This document shows positions 24,619 through 33,861 of a stretch of DNA of 39,180 bases, piece after piece. The first letter of the stretch is position 1; the number at the start of each line of letters is the position of its first letter. The notes under the pieces were generated by a model that was not told the DNA's origin, made no database searches, and saw only the letters and a list, made by a program, of their open reading frames with translations. Both the position numbers and the translations under genes were made by a program. The DNA comes from CAYNNP01 sp964398215 (GTDB lineage: Bacteria; Planctomycetota; Planctomycetia; Pirellulales; Pirellulaceae): NCBI GenBank assembly GCA_964398215.1, contig CAYNNP010000034.1:1-39180 (forward strand), given 5' to 3'.

Positions 24619-25932
24619 ATGAATGCGGACGACCTTCAAGAAATCTATAACAGTATCCGTGGTAGCCGTTCGGCAATGGCGGTGATGGATGCAAAGACAC
24701 AGTTCTTGGAAAAGAACTACGAGGAAGCTTTCGCAAAACTTTCTGAAGCACACCAAAGCTACAGCGAAAGTCGGCATCGAATCTTGCGACAAGAAGCTGA
24801 GAAATCGGTCGACCCAAACGAGAAAGATGCGGAGCGTCAGATTCGGCGCATGAAACGCAAGCAAGAAAAAGCTCGCGAGATCATTGCCAAGTTCGAGGAG
24901 GTGCTTCCCGTTCTGGAGAAAAAAGCTATGAGGGCAAATTCGAACCGCGAGGCAATTCAAGCCAAGTCGTCGGCCAGACAACAATCGGAAACCGTTCGTA
25001 TCGAAGAGACGGTTTCTGCCGAAGAATTCCACGATGAAACCGACGGTGATTTGATTGAATCGCCGCCTGAGCCTGTTCGTACCGCTGAACCAGAAGACCG
25101 CCCATCGTCACGGGCCACCGGTGGTGTCACGATCGCAAAAATCGAGGGACTTCGGGAATCGTTTTTAGATCAGTTTCAAGAGTCCTGGGGCCAAGATCAA
25201 TTGGAGGTCGTTGGCAATCACTACGATTTCCAACCTGTCCGTTCGATCGCCGACGTTTTCAATAACGCGATGTACTATCTGTTCAAAAACGATGACTCGT
25301 TGCTGGTGATGACAGTCGGTTGCAGTAAAGACAATGTGCAATTGGTTAACGTTCTGACCGACGAAGAACTAAAACCGTTGCCGACTCGCTGGTTCTTGGA
25401 ACTGGGCGCCGATCGCACGATGGTGCTACTGCTAGAAAAAGACGAAGCCGCGCGAGCAACAAACACAAAAGTGGTGTCTACAGACTCAGATGATCAAGCG
25501 ATCTTGTCTGATGTCGCGCATGCCAATCCTGCTCCGCCCGTTGACGCTCCGGATGTCCCGCAAGCGATTGATGCTGATTCGTTAAGCCAACTGATGGAAT
25601 CGGCTCTTCGAAGTGGGTTGATTCCTGCCGCTGATCAAATCTCAGCAATCCGCGACGGCGACTTTTTGCAGGGAAGATTTGACGCAGCTCTGTTATCGAT
25701 CGAATCGCTGTATGACGAATTCACAGCTGCCGCCGATTCACGAACCGCTCGCCTGGAAAAACAGGATGATGATATAGCGTCCGGGCAAATCAAGATTTCA
25801 GAAAAACAACTACAATCTAAACGCAAACGTGATGAAGCTCAAAACCGAGCCATCGACGATTCGCGCAGGCAATTTGTCCATCTGATGAAGGGTTTGAGAG
25901 GCCTAGCCGGAAAGCAGAATCAGAGCGCATAA
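24619..25932 (+). CDS. hypothetical coiled-coil protein
   Basis: 437 residues, soluble, no signal peptide or membrane segment; I do not recognise the family. Residues 1-115 are highly charged and helical (AERQIRRMKRKQEKAREIIAKFEEVLPVLEKKA), probably coiled coil. Residues 116-165 are acidic and Pro-rich, likely disordered. Residues about 170-280 form a globular alpha/beta segment (QFQESWGQDQLEVVGNHYDF, NNAMYYLFKNDDSLLVMTVG, RWFLELGADRTMVLLLE), and the C-terminus is again helical and charged. Codon use resembles its neighbours. The gene stands alone between the EF-hand terminator and a repeat-rich gap. Confidence 0.75.
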   Translation: MNADDLQEIYNSIRGSRSAMAVMDAKTQFLEKNYEEAFAKLSEAHQSYSESRHRILRQEAEKSVDPNEKDAERQIRRMKRKQEKAREIIAKFEEVLPVLEKKAMRANSNREAIQAKSSARQQSETVRIEETVSAEEFHDETDGDLIESPPEPVRTAEPEDRPSSRATGGVTIAKIEGLRESFLDQFQESWGQDQLEVVGNHYDFQPVRSIADVFNNAMYYLFKNDDSLLVMTVGCSKDNVQLVNVLTDEELKPLPTRWFLELGADRTMVLLLEKDEAARATNTKVVSTDSDDQAILSDVAHANPAPPVDAPDVPQAIDADSLSQLMESALRSGLIPAADQISAIRDGDFLQGRFDAALLSIESLYDEFTAAADSRTARLEKQDDDIASGQIKISEKQLQSKRKRDEAQNRAIDDSRRQFVHLMKGLRGLAGKQNQSA

Positions 25933-26540
25933 GGTCGAAAAAAGGCCGGAGAGGCCGTGAGTTTTTGTTTTGTGAGCGACAAGGCGCTAGTCTAGCCGCC
26001 GGTTCTGTGGCGTTGCGCAAATTAACCGGGGCTATCGCCGGCTGACGCCCTTGTCTTTGACCGCAACGTTTTCGATTTTTGCGGCATGAAACTAAGTCCG
26101 AAGGAATGCGGGCGGCGTTCATCTTAGCGTTACCAACGAACAGTACATGATGGCGATTGAATCCAGGGCAGGCACAATCTGGGCGACCAGCGACGATGGC
26201 GTCGAGTGGAAAGCGCAGCGATTGCTTATAAAAAAGACGAAGAAACGGCCCCCAACTCCCGGTGGACATGATCTCTTCTTCGGCGCTGCCCAATCCGAAC
26301 ACTGGAACCGAAATTCAATAATGCGCCGATCCGTGAAAATCTTGCCAAACAACTCCGAGAGATAACAATGTACTGCTCGCTAAGCCGGGCTTGCGCGTGT
26401 TTTTGAAGTGGCGGATCAGACTAAGCTTCATAAGTAATCAGACAATGGATCCGCGACGTGGGTCGGCGTTTTAAGTTAGGGAGCAATGAAGATTGGCAAT
26501 CTTAAACACAAGGAACGTATCGATCAGTCGCGACGGAGAC
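25933..26540. other. 608-bp repeat-bearing intergenic region
   Basis: It begins with a dispersed repeat (25944-25970) and contains GC-rich short palindromes, for example the partly self-complementary stretch around 26024-26047. A plus-strand open frame at 26147-26365 (72 codons, MMAIESRAGTIWATSDDGVEW...) has no ribosome binding site or family I recognise and may be a gene remnant. Otherwise I see nothing. Confidence 0.45.
25944..25970 (+). repeat. dispersed intergenic repeat, copy 2
   Basis: Starts GGCCGGAGAGGCCGTGAG and ends in a T-rich run; 25 of 27 bases match the minus strand of 17399-17425. It lies 12 bases after the stop of the coiled-coil gene and could act as a 3'-end element. Confidence 0.6.
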
Positions 26541-27341
26541 TTACTTTGCCACAGTGACTTGGGCGAATGCTTTTGCGTATCGGCGTCCTAGTTCACGGTA
26601 CGCTTCTGCACTGAAATGGGTTTTGTCGCCTTTGTGATCTAAACCATCGGAGGCAACAAAAGCTGTGTTGGTGATTTTTTTCGGCAGCGACTGATGAGCA
26701 GCGTTCACTCGCGTGCGATGTTCATTCCATGGCTGCCCTTTGAACTGCCCAAGCTGGCCGGCGACAAACGGAACCGATTCGTCACCGATTTCGGTCCGCA
26801 AGCGTTTGATCAACGCATGCAATTTTCCTTCATAGACATCAGCAAGGCCTGCTTTGGAGTCCGACTCGCCTTGATGCCACAGAATTCCTTTCACCGTTCC
26901 GGTTTTCATCGCCGCTCGCAATCGCAGCAGCATGTCATCATAGGGATTCGTCTTGGTCGATTTGTGATAACCACCAGGTTCCCAAGCAGCAATCGGTGAG
27001 CCTCCAACAGCACAGGGGATTAACCCGATAACGACACCCTGATTTGCTTTTGAAATTTCCCCTGCAAAAGTTCGGCCAAGTCCAACACCCGCCACCCTGG
27101 GTTTGTCAAAGTGCAATGGGTCCACCGCAGGCACCCACTGTTTTTGCTTATTGAGCATCAAAATCTTTGGATTTGGAACCTTGTCCGAATCCGTTACTTT
27201 GCCGCGGCCAGCCATGTTTGATTGGCCTACCAAAAGAAACAGATGGAAGTTGTCTTTGTTGGTCGGTATCCCAATGTCCTGACTACAGACTGGAAGCGAC
27301 AAAAAGCCCGTCAATACGAACGGCAATACAAAACGAAACAT
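26541..27341 (-). CDS. secreted SASA-domain esterase (sialate O-acetylesterase-like)
   Basis: SGNH-type carbohydrate esterase of 266 residues from ATG 27341, where a signal peptide begins (MFRFVLPFVLTGFLSLPVCS); the frame is open to 27635 but the extra part lacks coding character and runs over the neighbouring promoter. LFLLVGQSNMAGRG has the nucleophile Ser41, IPCAVGGSPIAAWEPGG supplies an oxyanion Gly, WHQGESDS is a diagnostic block and DHKGDKTHFSAEAYRELG carries the C-terminal Asp/His. Family members remove acetyl groups from sugars (CE6 xylan esterases, sialate esterases). It is divergent from the cytochrome/DUF1553 gene, fitting polysaccharide breakdown in the periplasm. Confidence 0.87.
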   Translation of the reverse strand: MFRFVLPFVLTGFLSLPVCSQDIGIPTNKDNFHLFLLVGQSNMAGRGKVTDSDKVPNPKILMLNKQKQWVPAVDPLHFDKPRVAGVGLGRTFAGEISKANQGVVIGLIPCAVGGSPIAAWEPGGYHKSTKTNPYDDMLLRLRAAMKTGTVKGILWHQGESDSKAGLADVYEGKLHALIKRLRTEIGDESVPFVAGQLGQFKGQPWNEHRTRVNAAHQSLPKKITNTAFVASDGLDHKGDKTHFSAEAYRELGRRYAKAFAQVTVAK

Positions 27342-27421
27342 CAGGTGATTCCCATACAAGCAAGTGCAAACGCTGCGCACTACAATAACCCCATAGTCTC
27401 CTTCGTGCTGCGGCGGTAAGA

Positions 27422-30235
27422 ATGTTTTTTCGATCTCTCTTGTCTGTATTGTTTTTTGCGGGAGTTGCGAACCAGTCGTTTGGTGCACAGCCAAGCGAGT
27501 TTGATCAGGTTGCAGCAATTTTCTCCAGCCACTGTGTTCGCTGCCACAATGAATCGAACAACAAGGGCGATTTTTCGCTGTCGAATCGAAAGGCGTTCTT
27601 TGAAAGCGGTGCGGTCGAACCTGGCGACAACGCAAGCCATTTGCTGAATCTGATCGAAGGCCCCGATCAATCGATGCCCAAGCAATCGCCGCCGCTTGCC
27701 AAAGAAGATGTGCAAACGATCCGGCAGTGGATCATCGACGGCGCGAAGTGGCCCGAAGATGCCATCATCGCAGAAAAATCCAAAGCGGACAAAAACTGGT
27801 GGTCGTTGCAACCGCTCGCCAAAATAAAACAGGGATCCATCGATTCGTTCATCGATGCCAAATTGCGAAATGCCGGACTGAAACGCAATCCGATCGCCGA
27901 TCGCAGAACACTCATTCGACGCGCAACATTCGATTTGACCGGATTGCCGCCGACTCCAGCGGAAGTAGCGGAGTTTGTCAAAAACGATCAACCCAACGCT
28001 TACGAACAACTGATCGATCGTTTGCTCAGTTCGCCCGCGTACGGACAACGTTGGGGACGCCACTGGTTGGACGTTGTCCGGTTCGGCGAAAGCAACGGAT
28101 TCGAACGCAACGTGATCATCAACGACCTGTGGCCGTTTCGCGACTACATCATCGATTCGTTCAACGACGACAAGCCATTCAACCAACTTGTCCGCGAACA
28201 CCTTGCTGGGGATGCGTTGTCACCGGGTGATCCGAAAGTCGAAATCGGCGCGGCGTTCCTGGTAGCGGGTCCCTATGACAACGTTGGTAATCAAGACGCT
28301 GAGCAAAAGGCTCAGATTCGTGCCAACACGATCGACGAAATGATCCGTTCGACCAGCCAAGCCTTTCTGGGGATGACGATCGGCTGTGCACGTTGTCACA
28401 ACCATAAATTTGATCCGATTGAGCAAGCCGACTACTACAAGCTTTACGCGACCTTCGCGGGTACTCATCACGGCAGTCGCGTTGTCGCCACCAAAGCACA
28501 ACAGGATGCTCGCAACAAAAAGCTTGCTCCGCTAAACAAACAAAAAGCAGAGCTGACCGCGAAACGCAAAGAAATCGACAAAGCGATTAACAAACGTGTC
28601 AAAGCGAACACTCAAAAACACGCTGCGAAATGGACGCGTCAAAAGGTTGATCGCACAGGCACGACGGAAATATTTGACGCGGTAAAAACCAAGTTCGTTC
28701 GGTTGATTTGCGAAGGTTTGGACACCAACCCGGCCGCAAGTAGTGGCTTTCGAATCGACGAGTTTCAGATTTGGTCCGATGGTGACGATTCTCAAAATGT
28801 GGCGCTCGCGTCAGCGGGTGCAAAGGCGACTGGGCCGAGCCGTGCGATCGAAGATTTTCGGGGCGCCTATGGTCCGCATTTGGCAATCGATGGCCAGACG
28901 GGAGCTCGGTTCATGTCGACCAGCAATCACTTGACAATCGAATTGGCGAAACCCACCGTCGTCAACAAAGTTGTCTTTTCAAGTGCCCGCGGCGAACGAA
29001 TTCCTGAACACCGAAAGTTCATTTTTGTGTCGGATTACCGCATCGAAGTCTCCAGCGATGGCAAAACTTGGAAAGAAGTTGCCCATGGTCGCGATCGCAA
29101 ACCGGCAAACGATCGAGTCCGTGATCACCGACTTCGCAAACTGGAAACAACCGACGCGGATCGCAAAGCGTTCGCCGAAACCGACAAATTGATTCGCCAA
29201 GTCGACAAGCAGATTCGCGCTGTGCCTAAACTCCCGTCAATGTGGGTCGGCAAACACAACAACGACGACACCAAACGACCGTTTCAGATTTTTGTCGGCG
29301 GCAGTCCGCAGCGCAAAGGCGACGAAGTCACTCTGACCAGCTTGTCGATGTTGGATGAATCCACACCGCGTTACGAATTGCCCAACGAAGTCAGTGAAAA
29401 ACAACGACGCAAATCGCTTGCTCAATGGATCATTGACCCACAAAACCCGTTGACGCCACGTGTGATCACCAACCGGCTTTGGCACTATCACTTTGGCACC
29501 GGAATCGTCAACACCCCCAGTGACTTTGGATACATGGGCGGCCAACCTTCGCACAGCGAACTGCTTGATTGGCTGGCGCAAGATTTGATCGATCACGGTT
29601 GGCGACTGAAACCGATCCACAAAATCATCATGATGTCGGAAACTTATCGGCAATCGAGTGACTACAACGCAACGGCAGCAAAAATCGATTTCGACAGTCG
29701 ATTGCTTTGGCGTTTTCCACCACGCAGGCTTTCGGCAGAAGAAATCCGCGACACCATGCTGGCTGTCGCGGGCAAATTGGATCCCAAAATGGGCGGACCC
29801 GGTTTTCGTCTTTATCGCTACTTGCAAGACAACGTCGCGACTTATGTGCCGCTGGATCAGCACGGGCCGGAGACCTATCGGCGGGCGGTCTATCATCAAA
29901 ACGCGCGTGCGGCGCGAACCGATTTGATGACCGACTTTGATCAACCCGATTGTGCTTTCTCCACTGCCCGACGCGCCCAAACAACCACACCGCTGCAAGC
30001 GTTGGCGACGCTAAACCATCAATTCTCGTTAGACATGGCAGGGTTCATGGCCGAACGACTGAAGGCAGAAAGTGACGATGTAAACAAACAAGTCGACTTG
30101 GCGTATCAGTTGGCGTACGCACGAAAACCAAACGAGACAGAACGAGCCGATTGCCTTGTGTTGGTTCAATCGCATTCGCTGAAATCATTTTGCCGCGTCC
30201 TACTGAATACCAGCGAGCTGATTCATGTTCGATAG
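27422..30235 (+). CDS. planctomycete cytochrome c / DUF1549 / DUF1553 protein with a discoidin-like insertion
   Basis: 937 residues, exported (MFFRSLLSVLFFAGVANQSFGA). Domain order: planctomycete cytochrome domain with haem-binding CVRCH (38-42) and a Met in SMPKQ as possible axial ligand; DUF1549 (FIDAKLRNAGL...RRATFDLTGLPPTPAEV, RWGRHWLDVVRFGESNGFE) with a second CxxCH, CARCH, at 322-326; a helical charged segment; a discoidin/F5-8C-like domain (about 423-561: VRLICEGLDTNPAASSGFRIDEF, SSDGKTWKEV); and DUF1553 (PRVITNRLWHYHFGTGIV, SAEEIRDTMLAVAGKLDPKMGG, TPLQALATLNHQF). This type is abundant in Planctomycetota and occurs with DUF1501; function is unproven, possibly redox-linked processing of polymers. 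It overlaps the next gene by 11 bp. Confidence 0.93.
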   Translation: MFFRSLLSVLFFAGVANQSFGAQPSEFDQVAAIFSSHCVRCHNESNNKGDFSLSNRKAFFESGAVEPGDNASHLLNLIEGPDQSMPKQSPPLAKEDVQTIRQWIIDGAKWPEDAIIAEKSKADKNWWSLQPLAKIKQGSIDSFIDAKLRNAGLKRNPIADRRTLIRRATFDLTGLPPTPAEVAEFVKNDQPNAYEQLIDRLLSSPAYGQRWGRHWLDVVRFGESNGFERNVIINDLWPFRDYIIDSFNDDKPFNQLVREHLAGDALSPGDPKVEIGAAFLVAGPYDNVGNQDAEQKAQIRANTIDEMIRSTSQAFLGMTIGCARCHNHKFDPIEQADYYKLYATFAGTHHGSRVVATKAQQDARNKKLAPLNKQKAELTAKRKEIDKAINKRVKANTQKHAAKWTRQKVDRTGTTEIFDAVKTKFVRLICEGLDTNPAASSGFRIDEFQIWSDGDDSQNVALASAGAKATGPSRAIEDFRGAYGPHLAIDGQTGARFMSTSNHLTIELAKPTVVNKVVFSSARGERIPEHRKFIFVSDYRIEVSSDGKTWKEVAHGRDRKPANDRVRDHRLRKLETTDADRKAFAETDKLIRQVDKQIRAVPKLPSMWVGKHNNDDTKRPFQIFVGGSPQRKGDEVTLTSLSMLDESTPRYELPNEVSEKQRRKSLAQWIIDPQNPLTPRVITNRLWHYHFGTGIVNTPSDFGYMGGQPSHSELLDWLAQDLIDHGWRLKPIHKIIMMSETYRQSSDYNATAAKIDFDSRLLWRFPPRRLSAEEIRDTMLAVAGKLDPKMGGPGFRLYRYLQDNVATYVPLDQHGPETYRRAVYHQNARAARTDLMTDFDQPDCAFSTARRAQTTTPLQALATLNHQFSLDMAGFMAERLKAESDDVNKQVDLAYQLAYARKPNETERADCLVLVQSHSLKSFCRVLLNTSELIHVR

Positions 30236-31658
30236 TCAACACGAAAAATCGAATCGTCGCGGATTCTTTGGCAACGTCTACACCGGATTGGCGGCGACCA
30301 GTTTGGTCCACTTGTTAGCTGGCGAATCGTCAGCCGACTGGCTACCGGGAACCGGTGCGACGCATCATCCGCCCAAGGCGAAGCGTGTGCTGCAAATTTT
30401 CTGTCCTGGCGCTGCGTCGCACATCGATTTGTGGGAACACAAACCGGCGTTAGAAAAATGGCATGGAAAGCCATTGCCTGGCGAAGAAGGCTTTTCTTCG
30501 TTCCAAGGCAAAAACGGCAACCTAATGAAGAGCCCGTGGGCGTTCGCACCTGCTGGTCAATCAGGCAAACAAATCAGCACCATGCTGCCGCACATGGCGC
30601 AGCATGTCGACGACATCGCGTTTTGTCATGCCATGCACAGCAAGACAAACACGCACGGTCCGGGGTGTGTTTTTGTCAATACGGGCCATGACACCGAAGG
30701 ATTCCCTGCTGCGGGTGCTTGGACCAGTTATGCATTGGGCAGCGCAAACGAAAACTTGCCTGCGTATGTAGCGATTCCCGACATTCGTGGCGAACCGCCC
30801 AACGGCAAAGCAAATTGGTCCAACGGTTTCTTGCCGGCTCGCCATCAAGCGATCGAAATGAGCAACCAGCAACCGATTCGCAACCTAGTTCGCCCTGGCA
30901 CGATTAGCGAAAAAGAGGAAACCGATTCACGAGCTTTGTTGGATCGATTGAACCGGCGCTACGCAGCAGCATTTCCAGCAGAGTCCGATTTGCAGGCCCG
31001 TGTTGAGGCGTACCAACTGGCGGCCAAGATGCAATTGTCGGCACCAGAAGTTTCCGAGTTGCAAAGCGAGTCGGCCGCGACTCATCGTATGTATGGAACC
31101 GATGACGCCAACGAATTGAAATCAGCTTATGCCAAGAACTGCATGTTGGCCAGGCGATTGCTGGAACGCGGCGTTCGCTACGTAAACCTTTACTGTGCGT
31201 CGCGCGCCTCCGGCGTCGATGGTCTACTGAACTGGGACGCCCATAAGACACTCAAAGCAGACTACGAAAGACATTGCCCGATCTTTGATCAGCCCACTGC
31301 GGCGCTGCTGACGGATTTAAAGAAAAGCGGATTGTTGGACGACACACTAGTGATCTGGACGACCGAATTCGGTCGCATGCCAACGCATCAAGCAGGAACA
31401 GCGGGCCGCGATCACAACCCAGATGCGTTTACCTGCTGGATGATGGGCGCGGGCGTAAAAGGGGCAACCAACTACGGAGCCACCGACGAATTCGGGCGTC
31501 GCGCCGAAGTAAACCCGACCACGGTTTGGGACTTCTACGCGACGGTGCTGCACCTGCTTGGGTTCGATCACAAGCAACTGACGTGGTATCACAACGGATT
31601 GGACCGACGATTGACCGATGTTCACGGCAACGTGATCAGCGAAGTGTTAACAACTTAA
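30225..31658 (+). CDS. DUF1501 protein, Tat-exported
   Basis: 477 residues. A twin-arginine signal (SNRRGFFGNVYTGLAATSLVHLLAG, Arg11-Arg12) indicates folded export. The body belongs to the DUF1501 group, related to alkaline phosphatase/sulfatase folds: LQIFCPGAASHIDLWEHKP, PGCVFVNTGHD, LLERGVRYVNLYC, DDTLVIWTTEFGRMP (conserved), and GRDHNPDAFTCWMMGAGVKGA. Translationally coupled to the DUF1553 gene (11-bp overlap), the standard planctomycete pair. It ends before a long palindrome and is convergent with accC. Confidence 0.93.
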   Translation: MFDSQHEKSNRRGFFGNVYTGLAATSLVHLLAGESSADWLPGTGATHHPPKAKRVLQIFCPGAASHIDLWEHKPALEKWHGKPLPGEEGFSSFQGKNGNLMKSPWAFAPAGQSGKQISTMLPHMAQHVDDIAFCHAMHSKTNTHGPGCVFVNTGHDTEGFPAAGAWTSYALGSANENLPAYVAIPDIRGEPPNGKANWSNGFLPARHQAIEMSNQQPIRNLVRPGTISEKEETDSRALLDRLNRRYAAAFPAESDLQARVEAYQLAAKMQLSAPEVSELQSESAATHRMYGTDDANELKSAYAKNCMLARRLLERGVRYVNLYCASRASGVDGLLNWDAHKTLKADYERHCPIFDQPTAALLTDLKKSGLLDDTLVIWTTEFGRMPTHQAGTAGRDHNPDAFTCWMMGAGVKGATNYGATDEFGRRAEVNPTTVWDFYATVLHLLGFDHKQLTWYHNGLDRRLTDVHGNVISEVLTT

Positions 31659-31731
31659 TTTGCGGCACGTTCATCAATGGCCAACATTGCATCGCCCTTG
31701 CAAAGATGCTCGAAATTCAGCGGCTAGTGAA

Positions 31732-31799
31732 TTGGCAGGACGATAGGGGGCAGGAAAATCTCTTTGTCTGTCATTTTCCTGCCCCCATCTTCCTGCCAA
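31732..31799. repeat. long inverted repeat between convergent genes
   Basis: Left arm 31732-31759 and right arm 31773-31799 pair over nearly their whole length. Outer TTGGCAGGA pairs with TCCTGCCAA and inner GGGGGCAGGAAAAT with ATTTTCCTGCCCCC, with a small bulge between, around a 13-base loop. It sits between the DUF1501 gene and the end of accC, so it may act as a two-way transcription barrier. The form also suits a mobile palindromic element. The 276-bp gap holds no gene I can support. Confidence 0.7.
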
Positions 31800-31934
31800 A
31801 TACAATCACCTTTTCTGAAAAGCGGCCGCCAGCCATGCTTATGCAGCAAACTCAAGGCGATGCCTTGTTGTTCGCCAAATCTCGAGATGTTAAACCTGAA
31901 CGTAGTTCGCAGCGCGGCGGCAGCTGGGCGAGAG

Positions 31935-33278
31935 TTAACTCAGGAATTCTCGTTCCACGAACTTCGTGTCATGCTTGGCTTCGATGAATTCGGGGTGCTG
32001 CAACACTTTGTCATGAAACGATGCGGTCGTTGCGATTCCTTCGGCGACTAATTCGTACAAAGCGCGACGCATTGTTTCAATCGCTTGCTCCCGCGTTGGT
32101 CGATGCACGATCAATTTACCGATCATCGAATCGTAATGCGGTGGCACCAAGTAACCGCCGTAGACGTGCGAGTCGAACCGGACTCCAAGGCCACCTGGGG
32201 CAAAGAATTTGGTCACCGTTCCCGGATTCGGCATGAAGTTACGATCGGGATTCTCTGCATTGATTCGGCACTCGATCGCGTGACCAGTGCACTTGATGTC
32301 GTCTTGCGTGAACGACAAAGGCTCGCCAGCGGCGACCCGAATCTGCTCCTTGATCAAATCGACGCCCGTGATCATTTCCGAAACCGGATGCTCGACCTGG
32401 ATTCGTGCGTTGACTTCAATGAAAAAGAAATTGTCATCCGAATCGACAATGAATTCGACCGTACCCGCGTTGGTATAGTCGGCGCCACGAATCATCCGCG
32501 TTGCAGCGTCACAGATTTCTTGACGGCGTGCTTCGGGAAGATTCGGACTCGGGGCTTCTTCGATCAGTTTCTGGTGACGTCGCTGAACACTGCAATCACG
32601 TTCATACAAATGGCAGACATTGCCATGCGAATCCGCAATCACTTGGACTTCCACGTGCCGCGGCGAGCCCACATAACGTTCCAGATACACGCCACCGTTT
32701 CCAAAAGCCGCCTCGGCTTCCGTGCGAGCTTGATTCAGTGCGTTGACCAGATCCGATTCTTGTTCGGCAACCCGCATGCCTTTACCGCCACCACCAGCGG
32801 TAGCCTTGATCAAAACCGGGAATCCGATTTTCTGGGCGATACCAACGGCAGCATCGTTGTCATCAATCAGTCCATCACTGCCGGGAACCACAGGCACGTC
32901 ACTGGCAATCGCCATCGAACGCGCTGTGTTCTTGTCCCCTAATTTTTCCATGGCAGACGGGCTGGGCCCGATGAACTCGAAACCACTCTCGCGGCACATC
33001 TCATTGAACTGAGCATTCTCGGCCAAGAAGCCGTAGCCGGGATGGATCGCGTCGACATTGGCGACTTCTGCGGCCGCAATGATCTGATCCGTTTTCAGGT
33101 AGCTATCAGCGCTTTTTGCGCTACCGACGCAATAGGCTTCATCGGCCATGGCGACGTGCATCGATTCCTTATCGGCCTCGCTGTACACGGCAACCGATCC
33201 GATGCCCATTTCGCGACAAGCACGAATGATTCGTAACGCAATTTCGCCACGGTTGGCGATCAAAATTTTCTTAAACAC
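31935..33278 (-). CDS. accC: acetyl-CoA carboxylase, biotin carboxylase subunit
   Basis: 447 residues, the classical AccC length. It carboxylates the biotin on AccB using ATP and bicarbonate. Motifs: FKKILIANRGEIALRIIRAC at the N-terminus, IHPGYGFLAENA, the ATP-grasp Gly loop KATAGGGGKGMRV, YLERYVGSPRHVEVQVIAD, ERDCSVQRRHQKLIEEAPSP, FIEVNARIQVEHPVSEMITG and AIECRINAEN. The start is GTG at 33278; this is the conserved N-terminus, though the ribosome binding site is weak. It lies 27 bp after accB. It is the only biotin carboxylase in the window and could in principle also serve the carboxyltransferase at 8387-10006. Confidence 0.95.
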   Translation of the reverse strand: MFKKILIANRGEIALRIIRACREMGIGSVAVYSEADKESMHVAMADEAYCVGSAKSADSYLKTDQIIAAAEVANVDAIHPGYGFLAENAQFNEMCRESGFEFIGPSPSAMEKLGDKNTARSMAIASDVPVVPGSDGLIDDNDAAVGIAQKIGFPVLIKATAGGGGKGMRVAEQESDLVNALNQARTEAEAAFGNGGVYLERYVGSPRHVEVQVIADSHGNVCHLYERDCSVQRRHQKLIEEAPSPNLPEARRQEICDAATRMIRGADYTNAGTVEFIVDSDDNFFFIEVNARIQVEHPVSEMITGVDLIKEQIRVAAGEPLSFTQDDIKCTGHAIECRINAENPDRNFMPNPGTVTKFFAPGGLGVRFDSHVYGGYLVPPHYDSMIGKLIVHRPTREQAIETMRRALYELVAEGIATTASFHDKVLQHPEFIEAKHDTKFVEREFLS

Positions 33279-33305
33279 AGTGTCTGCTTTGCCTGCGTCG
33301 ATGGA

Positions 33306-33782
33306 CTATGCGTTTGGCTTCACGCGGAAAAGAGGTTTGCCAAAATCAACCGCCTGTTGATCCTGTGCCATGATTTCGACGATCGTGCCACTGCACTCAG
33401 CCGGGATCTCATTAAAGACCTTCATGGCTTCGACAATGCAAACGATCGTATCCGGGGTGACCACCGAACCGACTTTGACGTACGCATCAGCTTTGGGGTC
33501 CGACTTGGAATAATAAGTCCCAACCATCGGGGCATCGATGGTAATCGTGTCACTGTCGGCGGCCGGAGCAGCGTTAGCTGGCGCGGCTGCCTGGGCAACT
33601 GCTGGTGCAGCCGCCACAGCAGGAACCAGGCCTCCAGCGGGTGCACCGCGGTTGATCCGGATCTTGTCATCGTCTTGTTGAAGATCGACTTCGACCAAGT
33701 TGTGTTGTTCCATCAACTCGACGATCTCGCGAATGTGCTCCAAGTCAAACACACTCTTTGTTGGCTTTCCGCCTTTACTCAT
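33306..33782 (-). CDS. accB: acetyl-CoA carboxylase, biotin carboxyl carrier protein
   Basis: 158 residues. An N-terminal segment (VFDLEHIREIVELMEQHNLVEVDL) for AccC contact, an Ala/Pro-rich linker (about 50-75) and a biotinyl domain with the biotinylation site EAMKVFNEI and the preceding APMVGTYY. Carries carboxybiotin between AccC and the carboxyltransferase for malonyl-CoA synthesis. ATG 33782. In many bacteria the order is peptidase, efp, accB, accC; here the peptidase is present but efp is absent. Confidence 0.95.
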   Translation of the reverse strand: MSKGGKPTKSVFDLEHIREIVELMEQHNLVEVDLQQDDDKIRINRGAPAGGLVPAVAAAPAVAQAAAPANAAPAADSDTITIDAPMVGTYYSKSDPKADAYVKVGSVVTPDTIVCIVEAMKVFNEIPAECSGTIVEIMAQDQQAVDFGKPLFRVKPNA

Positions 33783-33861
33783 ACCAGACTCGCGAAATGT
33801 AATATGAACTTCGGTCCATGGACAGAATTGGCCATGGATTCATGTGATCTTTATTCGTGTT

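Noticed and set aside
26541..27635. The longer form of the esterase starting at 27635.
   Set aside because: The extra 98 residues are Arg/Cys/His-rich without family match and run into the divergent gene; a clear signal peptide begins at 27341.
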